Origin: Qipengyuania xiapuensis
Lineage (GTDB): Bacteria > Pseudomonadota > Alphaproteobacteria > Sphingomonadales > Sphingomonadaceae
Assembly: GCF_019711395.1 (NCBI RefSeq)
Contig: NZ_JAIGNL010000001.1
Coordinates: 1,054,001 to 1,118,000 of the forward strand
Length of the DNA: 64,000 nt
Direction: 5' to 3'
How positions within the stretch are numbered: the stretch's first letter is position 1; each line of letters begins with the position of its first letter. The translations under genes were made by a program, and so were the position numbers. The notes under the pieces are model-generated. The model searched no databases. It was not told where the DNA came from and saw only the letters and a list, made by a program, of their open reading frames with translations. Below, piece by piece: positions 33,310 to 41,648 of this stretch.

Positions 33310-33798
33310 GTGAGCAAATACAAACCCGAAGAAATGATGCCCGTCTTTCGCCATTTCTGGCAGGCCCGAAACGAGGCGCTGGAACTGGGCTTCACCGATA
33401 ACGGTGGAGCCATCCATAGCGCCGAACGCATCGCGGAAATGATGGCCCGCCACCACGTCTATGGCGGCAGGTTTGGCGCTGGCTACAAACTAGCCGAAGA
33501 CGCCCATTGCAGCGTGGCCGCGCGCGATGCGAGACAGGCCGCAATTGAGGCTGGAACCCCGCGCAAGGACCTGTTGAAGACGGTGGAGATTGAACACGTC
33601 CTGCCGGTCCGCGCCATGACCCGCGAAATAGGCGCGCTGGTGGACGCTGGCGCGACTGACGCCGAAGTCTTGGACTGGCTGTCCACCAATTTCAGGATGG
33701 TTCTGCTGACGCCTGACGAACGCAAGGCTGTGGACGCTCGCAACCGTTCGGAAATCTGTCCTGACCGGCTGGCAGGGATTGACCTGCATTCGATCTAG
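33310..33798 (+). CDS. HNH-like protein of the element (degenerate motif)
   Basis: 162 residues from a GTG at 33310 (AAGGAAA upstream). 'EIEHVLPVRAMTREI' followed about 35 residues later by 'STNFRMVLLTPDERKAVDARNRSEICPDRL' has the E-H-x-x-P...N...L-T-x-x-E layout of HNH/HNHc nucleases, but the final metal-binding His is not evident, so activity is doubtful. Last gene of the plus-strand operon. Phage HNH proteins often assist terminase packaging, which would fit the terminase-like gene of this element. Confidence 0.5.
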   Translation: MSKYKPEEMMPVFRHFWQARNEALELGFTDNGGAIHSAERIAEMMARHHVYGGRFGAGYKLAEDAHCSVAARDARQAAIEAGTPRKDLLKTVEIEHVLPVRAMTREIGALVDAGATDAEVLDWLSTNFRMVLLTPDERKAVDARNRSEICPDRLAGIDLHSI

Positions 33799-33909
33799 CG
33801 GGCCGCTCGCGCTCCTGTCGCATCCGCTCGCGCTCCAGCCTGCCCGGTCTCTTCCGTCTCGCCATGCCGGACAGGATACCGCGACCGGCTGGACATGGAC
33901 AAGGCTGGC

Positions 33910-34668
33910 CTAGCTGGGTCTGGCGACTAGCCCATGATCGAAGGACAGCCGGACGCATTCGTTCTGGATGGTCTCAACGCAGGCCTTGGCCAGCGGAAGC
34001 GTGATGTTTCCGTCCGGCGCTGTGTCGTATCGCATCCAATAACCCGCATGGCTTTCGTGGAGGCCGCTGACCAGTGTCGCCACGCCTTCCGGATTGACCG
34101 GCTGGAAGCCCTGTCTGAGCGCGTGGGCGTGGGCACTCTTGAGGCTGTGTCCCATGTTGCCCTTGCCGGTCAGGATGCGCGCATATTCGCCGCCGTGGAG
34201 TAAATAGGCAGCCTTCAAAGTCAGTTCCGTGGCGAAGCCCAGCAGCAAATAGACCGGCAAGACGAAGAGCGGAGGCAATTCCCCGCCTTTCCCATGGGAC
34301 GCCAGAACGTCCTTCACTACCAGCGAATAGCCAACCGCTGCGGACACGAAATCGCCAGCGCTTTGCAAGTCGTCCGCACTGGCCGGACGCTGCGCTGGCC
34401 GATGCTCTTCGCCGCCTGCCAGTTTCAGCTTGGGATGCGCCGCGATGAAACGCATGGCGTCTTCGACGCTCAGCAGGTGGACCGCCATTGCATCGCCGCC
34501 AATTGTGGGCGCATTGTGGACGCCGAAGCGACCGCTGCCGACATGCTCCAGTAGCCAGCTTTCAGCCTTGTCCGTATCTGCGCCTAGACCCGTGTCAGGC
34601 ACCTTGAACTTGATGCGGACAGGAAAGCGCGCGTCGTCCGTTTTGGCGGCAGGTGTGGTTCGTCTCAT
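33910..34668 (-). CDS. HEPN-like protein, possible defence or regulatory cargo
   Basis: 252 residues from ATG 34668 (GGAA 6 bases upstream). Central helical part 'LPVYLLLGFATELTLKAAYLLHGGEYARILTGKGNMGHSLKSAHAHALRQGF' fits the pattern P-x(6)-A-x-E-L-x-L-K-A...G-H-x-L-x-x-L common in HEPN-fold proteins of uncharacterised families. The N-terminal 100 residues are beta-rich. Opposite strand to the operon and the last gene before attR, the usual accessory slot. No R-x(4-6)-H catalytic motif is clear. Confidence 0.5.
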   Translation of the reverse strand: MRRTTPAAKTDDARFPVRIKFKVPDTGLGADTDKAESWLLEHVGSGRFGVHNAPTIGGDAMAVHLLSVEDAMRFIAAHPKLKLAGGEEHRPAQRPASADDLQSAGDFVSAAVGYSLVVKDVLASHGKGGELPPLFVLPVYLLLGFATELTLKAAYLLHGGEYARILTGKGNMGHSLKSAHAHALRQGFQPVNPEGVATLVSGLHESHAGYWMRYDTAPDGNITLPLAKACVETIQNECVRLSFDHGLVARPS

Positions 34669-34770
34669 TTGGGTTCCGTCGTGTCCATCCTGTCTGGCGT
34701 AACACCGGACAGGACAGATTGACCGAAAAGGGTGCGAGTTATCCCCGCTGGGTTTTATGGCCGCATGGCG

Positions 34771-34791
34771 TGTGGGCCAAACTGTGGGCCT
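34771..34791. repeat. GTGGGCC repeats near the right end of the element
   Basis: TGTGGGCC at 34771 and ACTGTGGGCCT at 34781; the latter also occurs at 16770 beside attL. Probable second half of the integrase/excisionase arm-site set. Confidence 0.5.
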
Positions 34792-34854
34792 GCCGAGACC
34801 ACAGAACGGCAAAAGAACTGTTAATCAATCCGCTATGCCGAGGCGTTTGGAGGA

Positions 34855-34875
34855 AGCCCTGTCCACCACCGCCAT
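34855..34875. repeat. attR: 21-bp direct repeat
   Basis: Exact copy of 16631-16651. The first 14 bases duplicate the tRNA-Tyr 3' end. Chromosomal sequence to its right leads into the serine hydrolase operon. Confidence 0.92.
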
Positions 34876-35015
34876 CCCGATCCTGTTCAAGGCAAATTAT
34901 CGCGCTCCGGGCGTGACTTGCGGCTCGTCCTAAGCCTTGCGTTAACCATTATTCGCTAGCGACCTCATGGCAGGCAGCCGCGGGGGCGGCCGCCATATGG
35001 AAGGGGTCGCTCATC

Positions 35016-36260
35016 TTGCCGCATTCAGCCTTGAAGCCCGTCGCCAACACTTTCTCGGGCGTGCAGTCGCGTGTCACCGGCCATGTCGCACCCGGGTTCG
35101 AACCCGTAGTCCAGGCTTTTGCTGCGCCGATCCAGGCCCGCGCCGCATTGGGAGCGGCCTGCACGATCTATCACCGCGGTGAGAAGGTGGTCGACCTCCA
35201 GGGCGGCTGGAAGGAAAAGTCGCGCACCGAGGGGTGGGACGACCGGACCGCTGCGCTCGTCTATTCGCTGACCAAGGGCCTCACCGGCATGGCTGCGGCC
35301 GTCGCAGTGTCGCGCGGCCTCTTCTCCTACGACGAGCCGGTCGCCGATGTTTGGCCCGAGTTCGCCGCGCACGGAAAAGGCCGGATGACCATCGGCGAAG
35401 CGCTGAGCGAGCAGGGCGGACTGGCCGCAATCGACTTCAAGCTGACGCTCGACAACATGGGCGACGAAGAGGCGATTTGCGCGGCTATCGCGGCGCAGAA
35501 GCCCAATTGGAAGCCGGGCGAGCACTCGGGCAACCACGCCTATTCTCTCGGCTGGATTGCCAGCGAGCTGATCCATCGCCGCGATCCGCAAGGTCGCAGG
35601 CTCGGCCGCTTCTTCGCCGAGGAAGTCGCAGGACCGCTTGGCGTCGACGTGTTCCTTGGGCTGCCCGATACATTCAATCGCGACCGTCTCGCACGGATCG
35701 AGGGGTTCCACATGCAGGACCTCTTCATCCGCCACACCACCATGCCGTGGCCACTCACCTTCGCCATGTGCCTGCCGGGCACGCTCGCGTTCCGCACGCT
35801 CAACAATCCGCTCATTCTCGAAGGGCCGGGCGCACTCGATTGCGAGGAGTTCTGGCGGATCGGGCAGGGCGGCGCGGGCGGCATCGCGTCTTCCGCAGGG
35901 CTTGCCGCGATCTACCAGGCATTCGCTGAGGGCGGCGAGAAACTGGGCATCACTCCCGAAGTCATGGACTACCTCAAGCGAGGGCACGCGCATCCGAAGA
36001 AGGGCCTGCGCGACGAGGTGCTGACAGCCGACATGTATTATTCGCTCGGATTCGAAAAGCCGTTCGACGAATGGGAATTCGCCCGCACCCGCAGCGCCTT
36101 TGGCAGCTTCGCAGTGGGCGGCTCGCTCGCGTTTGCAGATCCCGATGACGAGGTCGCTTACGCCTGGATCACGAATACGCTCGGCACCGGCAAGTGGGAC
36201 GATCCGCGCGAGAAGATCGTCCGCGATGCTTTCTACCGCTGCCTGGAGACCATCGCGTGA
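35016..36260 (+). CDS. Serine hydrolase, beta-lactamase/EstB family
   Basis: About 414 residues from a TTG start (GGAAGGGG upstream). Class C beta-lactamase fold used by esterases: nucleophile S-x-x-K in 'LVYSLTKGLTGMA', a Tyr motif in 'NHAYSLGW', and 'GGSLAF' near the C-terminus in place of the K-T-G triad. This pattern is typical of EstB-type carboxylesterases of sphingomonads, not of true antibiotic resistance enzymes. First gene of a coupled three-gene operon just outside the element. Confidence 0.85.
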   Translation: MPHSALKPVANTFSGVQSRVTGHVAPGFEPVVQAFAAPIQARAALGAACTIYHRGEKVVDLQGGWKEKSRTEGWDDRTAALVYSLTKGLTGMAAAVAVSRGLFSYDEPVADVWPEFAAHGKGRMTIGEALSEQGGLAAIDFKLTLDNMGDEEAICAAIAAQKPNWKPGEHSGNHAYSLGWIASELIHRRDPQGRRLGRFFAEEVAGPLGVDVFLGLPDTFNRDRLARIEGFHMQDLFIRHTTMPWPLTFAMCLPGTLAFRTLNNPLILEGPGALDCEEFWRIGQGGAGGIASSAGLAAIYQAFAEGGEKLGITPEVMDYLKRGHAHPKKGLRDEVLTADMYYSLGFEKPFDEWEFARTRSAFGSFAVGGSLAFADPDDEVAYAWITNTLGTGKWDDPREKIVRDAFYRCLETIA

Positions 36261-37690
36261 GCATCGCGCAGATCGTCCTCTCGGACCTCCATCTCGGTGC
36301 GCGCGACAGCCTGCTGACCCATGTAAATGGCGCGGACGAAATTGCCGACGGCCCTTCCGAGGTTCTCGCCAGCTTCGCCAATGCGCTGCGCGAAACCTTG
36401 AAGGATGACGAGAAGCCGCAGCTGGTCCTTCTCGGCGATGCGCTCGACCTCGGCCTGTCGCCTTTCGGTGACGTGTCGAAGAGCTTCCTGCAACTGATCG
36501 ACGCCTTCTTCGCCAAGGACGGGCGCGAGATTTTCAGCCGCGACATCGTCTACATCGCGGGCAATCACGATCATCACCTGTGGCGCATGGCGCAGGATCA
36601 CTGCTTCATCACCGAGGTGATGGACGGCAACATCCCGGGCGACCTCGAACACATCACCACCATCACTGGCACGCCCAGGCATCGTTGCCGAATGATGGAA
36701 TCGCTGATCGCGCACCGCCCGCATCTTGCAGGGGCGCATGTCCACATCGCCTATCCCAACTGGGGCATTGCCGACCGCCAGCGTGGTCGTGCTGTGGTCA
36801 TGCATCACGGCCACTATCTCGATTCCATGTACCGCGCGCTGTCCAACTTCCGCGGCTTCCTCGAAGGCAGCGAACCGCGCCCCGCGACGATGCACGAACT
36901 GGAGGAGCAGAACGGTCCGTGGATCGACTTCCTCTGGTCCGATCTCGGCAGCGCCGGGCAGATCGGCGGCGAGGCAGGTACGCTCTACCAGACCATGCTG
37001 AGCGCAGGCGCGAGCCACGACATGGCCGAAGCCATCGCGCGCCGCGTGACCGGCGGGCTGCATTCGAAACTCGGCATAAATCCGAAGATGGAACTGAAGT
37101 ACGGCATCACGCTCGACAATCTCATTCGCGCCGGCGTCGACCTGACCGCAGGCCGCGGTGCCGAAAAGCAGCGCGAAGGCTATCGCCACGTGCTGGGCGA
37201 GGACGAGATCGACGATATCGGCTGGTATCTTTCGACCCCGCTGGCCGCGGAGCTGCGCGAGGAATTGGGCGAGCTTCCGCGTGAGGTGCAGTTCGTCTTC
37301 GGCCATACGCACAAACCGTTCCAGGACGAGCTGATGGTCGATGGCTACGATCTGCCAGTCGGCGTATTCAACACCGGCGGCTGGGTGCTCGACGAGCCGG
37401 GCCTCATGCGGGTGCAGGGCTGCGCCGCGATGCTCGTTTCGGACGAACTCGAAGTCGCATCGCTGCGCCTGTTCAACGATCCGGTCGACGGGGTGATGAA
37501 ACCGGTCCGCGTAGAGGGAAGCGGGCGCGAAACGAAGCTGGTGGGAGAGGCCGCAGCGGCGGTCGAGGCAGCCTCCAGCCACTGGGCCGAATTTTCCCGC
37601 GCCGTCCATGCGCGCATCGACGAGGAGGGCGACAAGCGTGTGCGCGACTTCCTCGACAAGTCCAACGACATGCGGGAGGCCGCAGAGTGA
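36257..37690 (+). CDS. Calcineurin-like metallophosphoesterase
   Basis: 477 residues; GTG start overlapping the previous stop (GTGA). Metal-binding motifs in order: 'VLSDLHLGARD' (D-x-H), 'LVLLGDALDLG' (G-D), 'YIAGNHDHH' (G-N-H-D), 'VMHHGHYLD' and 'VFGHTHKPF' (G-H-x-H). Two-metal phosphoesterase. Unusually large inserts between motifs suggest a specific substrate, unknown. Coupled by a second GTGA overlap to the large oxidoreductase downstream. Confidence 0.88.
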   Translation: MSIAQIVLSDLHLGARDSLLTHVNGADEIADGPSEVLASFANALRETLKDDEKPQLVLLGDALDLGLSPFGDVSKSFLQLIDAFFAKDGREIFSRDIVYIAGNHDHHLWRMAQDHCFITEVMDGNIPGDLEHITTITGTPRHRCRMMESLIAHRPHLAGAHVHIAYPNWGIADRQRGRAVVMHHGHYLDSMYRALSNFRGFLEGSEPRPATMHELEEQNGPWIDFLWSDLGSAGQIGGEAGTLYQTMLSAGASHDMAEAIARRVTGGLHSKLGINPKMELKYGITLDNLIRAGVDLTAGRGAEKQREGYRHVLGEDEIDDIGWYLSTPLAAELREELGELPREVQFVFGHTHKPFQDELMVDGYDLPVGVFNTGGWVLDEPGLMRVQGCAAMLVSDELEVASLRLFNDPVDGVMKPVRVEGSGRETKLVGEAAAAVEAASSHWAEFSRAVHARIDEEGDKRVRDFLDKSNDMREAAE

Positions 37691-40600
37691 CCCGGCAGAA
37701 GCGCATCGCGAAACCGCTCTCGCAGGCGAAGAAGCACTACACCGCCATTGTCATCGGCTCGGGCTATGGCGCGGGCGTCGCCGCCAGCCGCCTCGCGCGT
37801 GCGGGACAGGATGTCTGCGTGCTCGAACGCGGCAAGGAATTCCTGCCGGGCGAATATCCCGACAAACTTGCAGACGCGCAGGGCGCGATGCAGTTCAACG
37901 CCAAGGGCGGCCGGATCGGCGAGCCTGACGCATTGTTCGAAGTCCATGTGAACGATGACCAGTATGCGCTGGTCGGCTGCGGGCTCGGCGGGACTTCGCT
38001 GATCAATGCCAATGTCGCGCTCGAGCTCGACAAGCGCCTGCTGGACGAGGCCCACTGGCCCGCCGCGTTCCGCGAGAACCGCGAAGAAATCGACGCCTAT
38101 TATGAGCGCGCACGCGAAATGCTCGCGCCCAATCCCTATCCCGAAAGCTATCCCGCTCTCGGCAAGCTGGATGCGCTCGAGCACTCGGCAAAGGCGATGG
38201 GCAAGCGTTTCTACAAGACGCCGATCAACGTCACTTTCGAGGACAAGACCAACCGCTTCGGCGTGCCGCAGCCGGCCTGCACCAATTGCGGCGACTGCGT
38301 TTCGGGCTGCAATGTCGGCGCGAAGAACACGACGCTGATGAACTATCTCCCCGATGCTGCGAACCACGGGGCCGAGATATTCACGCAGGCGAAGGTGCTG
38401 TGGATCGAGCGTGACGGCGAGCAGTGGCGGGTCCACCTGGAAGCCAACGGCAAGGATGCCGCAAAGGGCCCTTCGAGCATTACTGCCGACCATGTCGTCC
38501 TCGGCGCGGGCACGATCGGGTCGACCGAGATCCTGCTCCGCTCGCGCGAACACGGCCTGCCGCTGTCGAAGCGATTGGGCGAAGGCTTCTCGGGCAATGG
38601 CGATGCGCTCGGCTTTGCCTACGACAGCTACTTCAAGGCGGAGAAGCAGGGCGACGTGCTCACCGCACAGCCGATCCATGCGATCGGTGTCGGCGCGAGC
38701 GATGTCGCCAAGGAGGCCTATCCCGGTCCCTGCATCACCGGCGTGATCGACATTCGCGATACCAGGGACGTGACCAAGGGGCTGGTTATCGAGGAGGGCG
38801 TTGCTCCCGGCATCATCGGCATGGCGCTGGCACCGGCCTTCTTCTTCGGCGAGGCGCTGGCGGACAGCTTCACGCGTTTCGGCATGGACCAGGTGAAACC
38901 CCGGCTGCTCGATGCGAAGTCGATGGGCGAAGCCTTCCAGACCGATCCGGGAAGCATCGGCGAATGGGCCTACAAGGGTCCGATGGCGCGCACGCAGACC
39001 TATCTCGTCATGAGCGTCGACGATTCCCACGGTCAGTTGAAGCTCGAGAACGACCGGATCACGATCAGCTGGCCCGATGCGGGCAAGCAGGACACTTTCG
39101 GCCGCGACGACGATCTCATGCGCCAGGCGGCAGAAGCCATCCAGGCGCAGTATTTCTCGGATCCGATCTGGAACGAGCAGATGGGCCGCAAGCTCATCAC
39201 CGTCCACCCGATCGGCGGCTGCGGCATGGGCGACGATGCCAGCAGCGGCGTGGTCGACGACACGTGCCGCGTCTTCTCCGGCGAGAGCGGAACCGAGGTG
39301 CACGAAGGCCTCTATGTCTGCGACGGCGCGGCGCTGCCCGGTGCAGTAGGAGTAAACCCGCTTCTCACCATCACTGCCGTTGCCGAACGCGCGCTCGAAA
39401 AGATGGCGCAGCGCAACGGCTGGTCGATCGACTACACCCTCGGTGCCGAAGGGCCTCTGCCCGAGCCGGTCGAGGACGATTGCGAGGTCGATGACGAACC
39501 CTTCGAGATCGACTTCGGAAGCAAGCTCGAACTGTCGGTCGCCAAATGGGTGGCGGGCCACGCCATCGATCCGGTGTCGCGCCAGATCGAGGCCGCTGCC
39601 ATGCATTTCGAGAACGGTGCGGTGGATGAAGGCAAGCAGGCCATCCGCAAGCTGGTGAAGGAGCATCCCGAGGCGATGAGCCCCGGCCTTTCCTTCACCG
39701 AGACGATGGCTGGCCACATCAGCGCCACCGGCTGCCACCACAAGCCATGCGACCATGCCGAGCGCATTCGCGACGACTATGCGAATGGCGCTGCATGGGG
39801 CCGCGCGGAAGGCAGCGATTGCAGCTTCCTGCTCACCGTGACGACCGAGAATCTCCACCGCATGATCGAGGAGCGCGAGCATCGCTCTGCGATCACCGGC
39901 AGCGTGCTGGTGAGCGCGATCTCGACAGAGCCACTCGAGGTGCGCGAGGGCACCTTCCGCCTGCTGGTCGCCGATCCGGGCAAGCCGGAAAGCTGGAAAA
40001 TGCTCTACGACATGGTACTGGAAGGGCCGGACGGCCCGATCCACTTCCATGGTTTCAAGACGCTCCAGCAGCGCGGCAAGTCCGATCCCTGGACCGATCT
40101 CACCACGCTATTCGTCACTTTGCGCCACGGGGAGGACGAGAGCGGCGAGCTGATCGGTCGCGGCGTTCTCAAGCTCGGCGTCAATGAATTCATGCGCCAG
40201 CTGACGACGATCGAGGTGCATGACGCAGACACGCTGGTCGGCCATGTCGTGAACCTGATCCCCAAGGCAAAGAAGGCGATCGAGACCTATTTCACGGCGA
40301 AGTACGCGGGCTTCTTCGCCATGACCGTCTTCCGTGCCTATGGCGGGATGCTGGCGACGCTGAACGACTTCCCGAAGAGTGATTTCGAGAGCTACGTTCC
40401 GCGCGAAATGCGCCTGCCGCCGGCAGAGAGACACATCGTGCCGACCGGCGACGGAGTGAACATCGGCCTCACCCGCTATCGTGGCGGCTCGCGCGGCCCG
40501 CTGGTGCTTGCGCCGGGATTCACGGTCCGCGCATCGAGCTTCGCAACGCCGACGGTCGACGAAAACCTGACCGAAAGCCTCGTCGCCAAGGGATACGACG

Positions 40601-41484
40601 TGTGGCTGTTCGACTATCGTGCCAGCAATGATGCGGGCAACGATGTCGAACGTCCGCCCGAATTCACGATCGACGATATCGCGCGCTACGACTGGCCTGC
40701 GGCAGTCACCAAGATCCGTGAGACCACCGGAGCGGACAGCGTGCAGGCGCTCGCGCATTGCGTGGGTTCGATGAGCCTGCTGATGGGTATCGGCGCCGGC
40801 CACGTTTCCGGCGTGCGATCGCTGATCAGCTCGCAGCTGACGCTCCACCCGGTCACCGACTGGCTCAACTATCTAAAGGCCGATCTCGGCGTGGCTGGTG
40901 CGCTCTCGCAGATATCGCTGCTCGACGGGCATCTCGACTTCGTGAGCCAGGGCAGCGAGACCGACTACGAGATCGACGCCGTCGCCTACCAGATCCCGAT
41001 GCCTGACGGGCAGGAGTGCAAGAACCCGACCTGCCGCCGCGTATTCGGCGTGTTCGGGCCCAGCTGGGATCACTCGCAGCTCGGCCACGACACGCACAAT
41101 GCGCTCGGCAGCATGTTCAGCCGTGTTGCGCTGAAGCCGTTCGAGCAGCTCGGTGCGATCATGCACGAGGGTCTCGCCGTCGATTCAGAGGGAAGGGCTG
41201 TCTACACATCGCCAGAAGCTGCGCGACGCCTCGCGCTTCCGATCAGCTTCCTCTCGGGGGCGACCAATCGCATCTTCTATCCCGAGAGCGGACAGCGCAC
41301 GCGCATGTGGCTCGCCGAGCACAATGGCAAAGACCTCTACCAGCAGCGCGTGGTCCCGAACTACGGCCACATGGACCTGTTCATCGGCTACAACGCGCAC
41401 CGCGATGTCACGCCGGTGATCCTTGAACAGCTGGAATGGCTCGACGCGCAGGAAGCAGGCGTATCGCAGGCTGCATCCGGCTAG
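37687..41484 (+). CDS. Multidomain GMC oxidoreductase - alpha/beta hydrolase fusion
   Basis: 1265 residues; GTG start overlapping the previous stop. Residues 15-560: FAD-dependent GMC oxidoreductase with 'AIVIGSGYGAGVAASRLARAG' Rossmann motif and 'GGCGMGDDASSGVVDD...YVCDGAALPGAVGVNPLLTITAVAERA' C-terminal signature, similar to bacterial cholesterol oxidase-type enzymes. Within it Cys198, Cys201, Cys204 and Cys208 form a C-x2-C-x2-C-x3-C ferredoxin-type pattern. Residues about 600-860: a lipid-binding-like middle domain. Residues about 910-1265: alpha/beta hydrolase with Cys1025 in 'LAHCVGSM' at the nucleophile position, as in PhaC-type enzymes. Two enzymatic steps (oxidation then hydrolysis or acyl transfer) on a lipid substrate are likely. 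Confidence 0.85.
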   Translation: MTRQKRIAKPLSQAKKHYTAIVIGSGYGAGVAASRLARAGQDVCVLERGKEFLPGEYPDKLADAQGAMQFNAKGGRIGEPDALFEVHVNDDQYALVGCGLGGTSLINANVALELDKRLLDEAHWPAAFRENREEIDAYYERAREMLAPNPYPESYPALGKLDALEHSAKAMGKRFYKTPINVTFEDKTNRFGVPQPACTNCGDCVSGCNVGAKNTTLMNYLPDAANHGAEIFTQAKVLWIERDGEQWRVHLEANGKDAAKGPSSITADHVVLGAGTIGSTEILLRSREHGLPLSKRLGEGFSGNGDALGFAYDSYFKAEKQGDVLTAQPIHAIGVGASDVAKEAYPGPCITGVIDIRDTRDVTKGLVIEEGVAPGIIGMALAPAFFFGEALADSFTRFGMDQVKPRLLDAKSMGEAFQTDPGSIGEWAYKGPMARTQTYLVMSVDDSHGQLKLENDRITISWPDAGKQDTFGRDDDLMRQAAEAIQAQYFSDPIWNEQMGRKLITVHPIGGCGMGDDASSGVVDDTCRVFSGESGTEVHEGLYVCDGAALPGAVGVNPLLTITAVAERALEKMAQRNGWSIDYTLGAEGPLPEPVEDDCEVDDEPFEIDFGSKLELSVAKWVAGHAIDPVSRQIEAAAMHFENGAVDEGKQAIRKLVKEHPEAMSPGLSFTETMAGHISATGCHHKPCDHAERIRDDYANGAAWGRAEGSDCSFLLTVTTENLHRMIEEREHRSAITGSVLVSAISTEPLEVREGTFRLLVADPGKPESWKMLYDMVLEGPDGPIHFHGFKTLQQRGKSDPWTDLTTLFVTLRHGEDESGELIGRGVLKLGVNEFMRQLTTIEVHDADTLVGHVVNLIPKAKKAIETYFTAKYAGFFAMTVFRAYGGMLATLNDFPKSDFESYVPREMRLPPAERHIVPTGDGVNIGLTRYRGGSRGPLVLAPGFTVRASSFATPTVDENLTESLVAKGYDVWLFDYRASNDAGNDVERPPEFTIDDIARYDWPAAVTKIRETTGADSVQALAHCVGSMSLLMGIGAGHVSGVRSLISSQLTLHPVTDWLNYLKADLGVAGALSQISLLDGHLDFVSQGSETDYEIDAVAYQIPMPDGQECKNPTCRRVFGVFGPSWDHSQLGHDTHNALGSMFSRVALKPFEQLGAIMHEGLAVDSEGRAVYTSPEAARRLALPISFLSGATNRIFYPESGQRTRMWLAEHNGKDLYQQRVVPNYGHMDLFIGYNAHRDVTPVILEQLEWLDAQEAGVSQAASG

Positions 41485-41536
41485 GGGACTGTTGCACTAT
41501 TGCCACTCAGCTTGATGCGGTGCGGCGAGCGCCCTC

Positions 41537-41567
41537 GCATACGATTGCGCAAAGGCCAGTCGTATGC
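41537..41567. promoter_or_regulatory. Inverted repeat upstream of the TonB-dependent receptor
   Basis: GCATACGA (41537-41544) and TCGTATGC (41560-41567) form perfect 8-bp arms separated by 15 bases, about 80 bases before the receptor start. Could be an operator for a dimeric repressor or a weak hairpin ending the upstream gene; no T tract follows. Confidence 0.45.
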
Positions 41568-41648
41568 ATTTCTGTTCGTCCAAAGGGAGGGCGTTCTCGG
41601 CAATAATCTGATAATTCCCATCGAGGCGCCGTGTGGGAGAGAGAGAAT

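Larger units (their letters stand above)
16631..34875 (+). mobile_element. Integrative element, candidate phage satellite (about 18.2 kb)
   Basis: Bounded by an exact 21-bp direct repeat whose left copy overlaps the tRNA-Tyr 3' end. Order inside: tyrosine integrase, AlpA-like excisionase, small HTH protein, primase-helicase-like Rep, iteron cluster, small zinc-ribbon-like protein, a broken gene, terminase-small-subunit-like gene, a cargo block with an AraC regulator and exported proteins, then a tight operon of small proteins including two nuclease-like members, and a minus-strand HEPN-like gene. No conjugation genes, large terminase, portal, capsid or tail genes are visible. The boundaries are directly seen; calling it a satellite is inference. 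Confidence 0.85.

Noticed and set aside
33692..33958. Minus-strand frame between the HNH-like and HEPN-like genes
   Set aside because: Arg/Pro-rich shadow overlapping both neighbours.
16631..34875. CRISPR array within the element
   Set aside because: Repeats present are short, overlapping or irregular without equal-length spacers, and no cas genes are visible.
35016..36260. Antibiotic-resistance beta-lactamase
   Set aside because: The C-terminal triad is not the lactamase K-T-G and no signal peptide is seen; an esterase-type family member is more likely.
37345..40050. 901-codon minus-strand open frame
   Set aside because: Antisense shadow of the GMC fusion gene; composition is Arg/Leu/Asp-biased and matches nothing.
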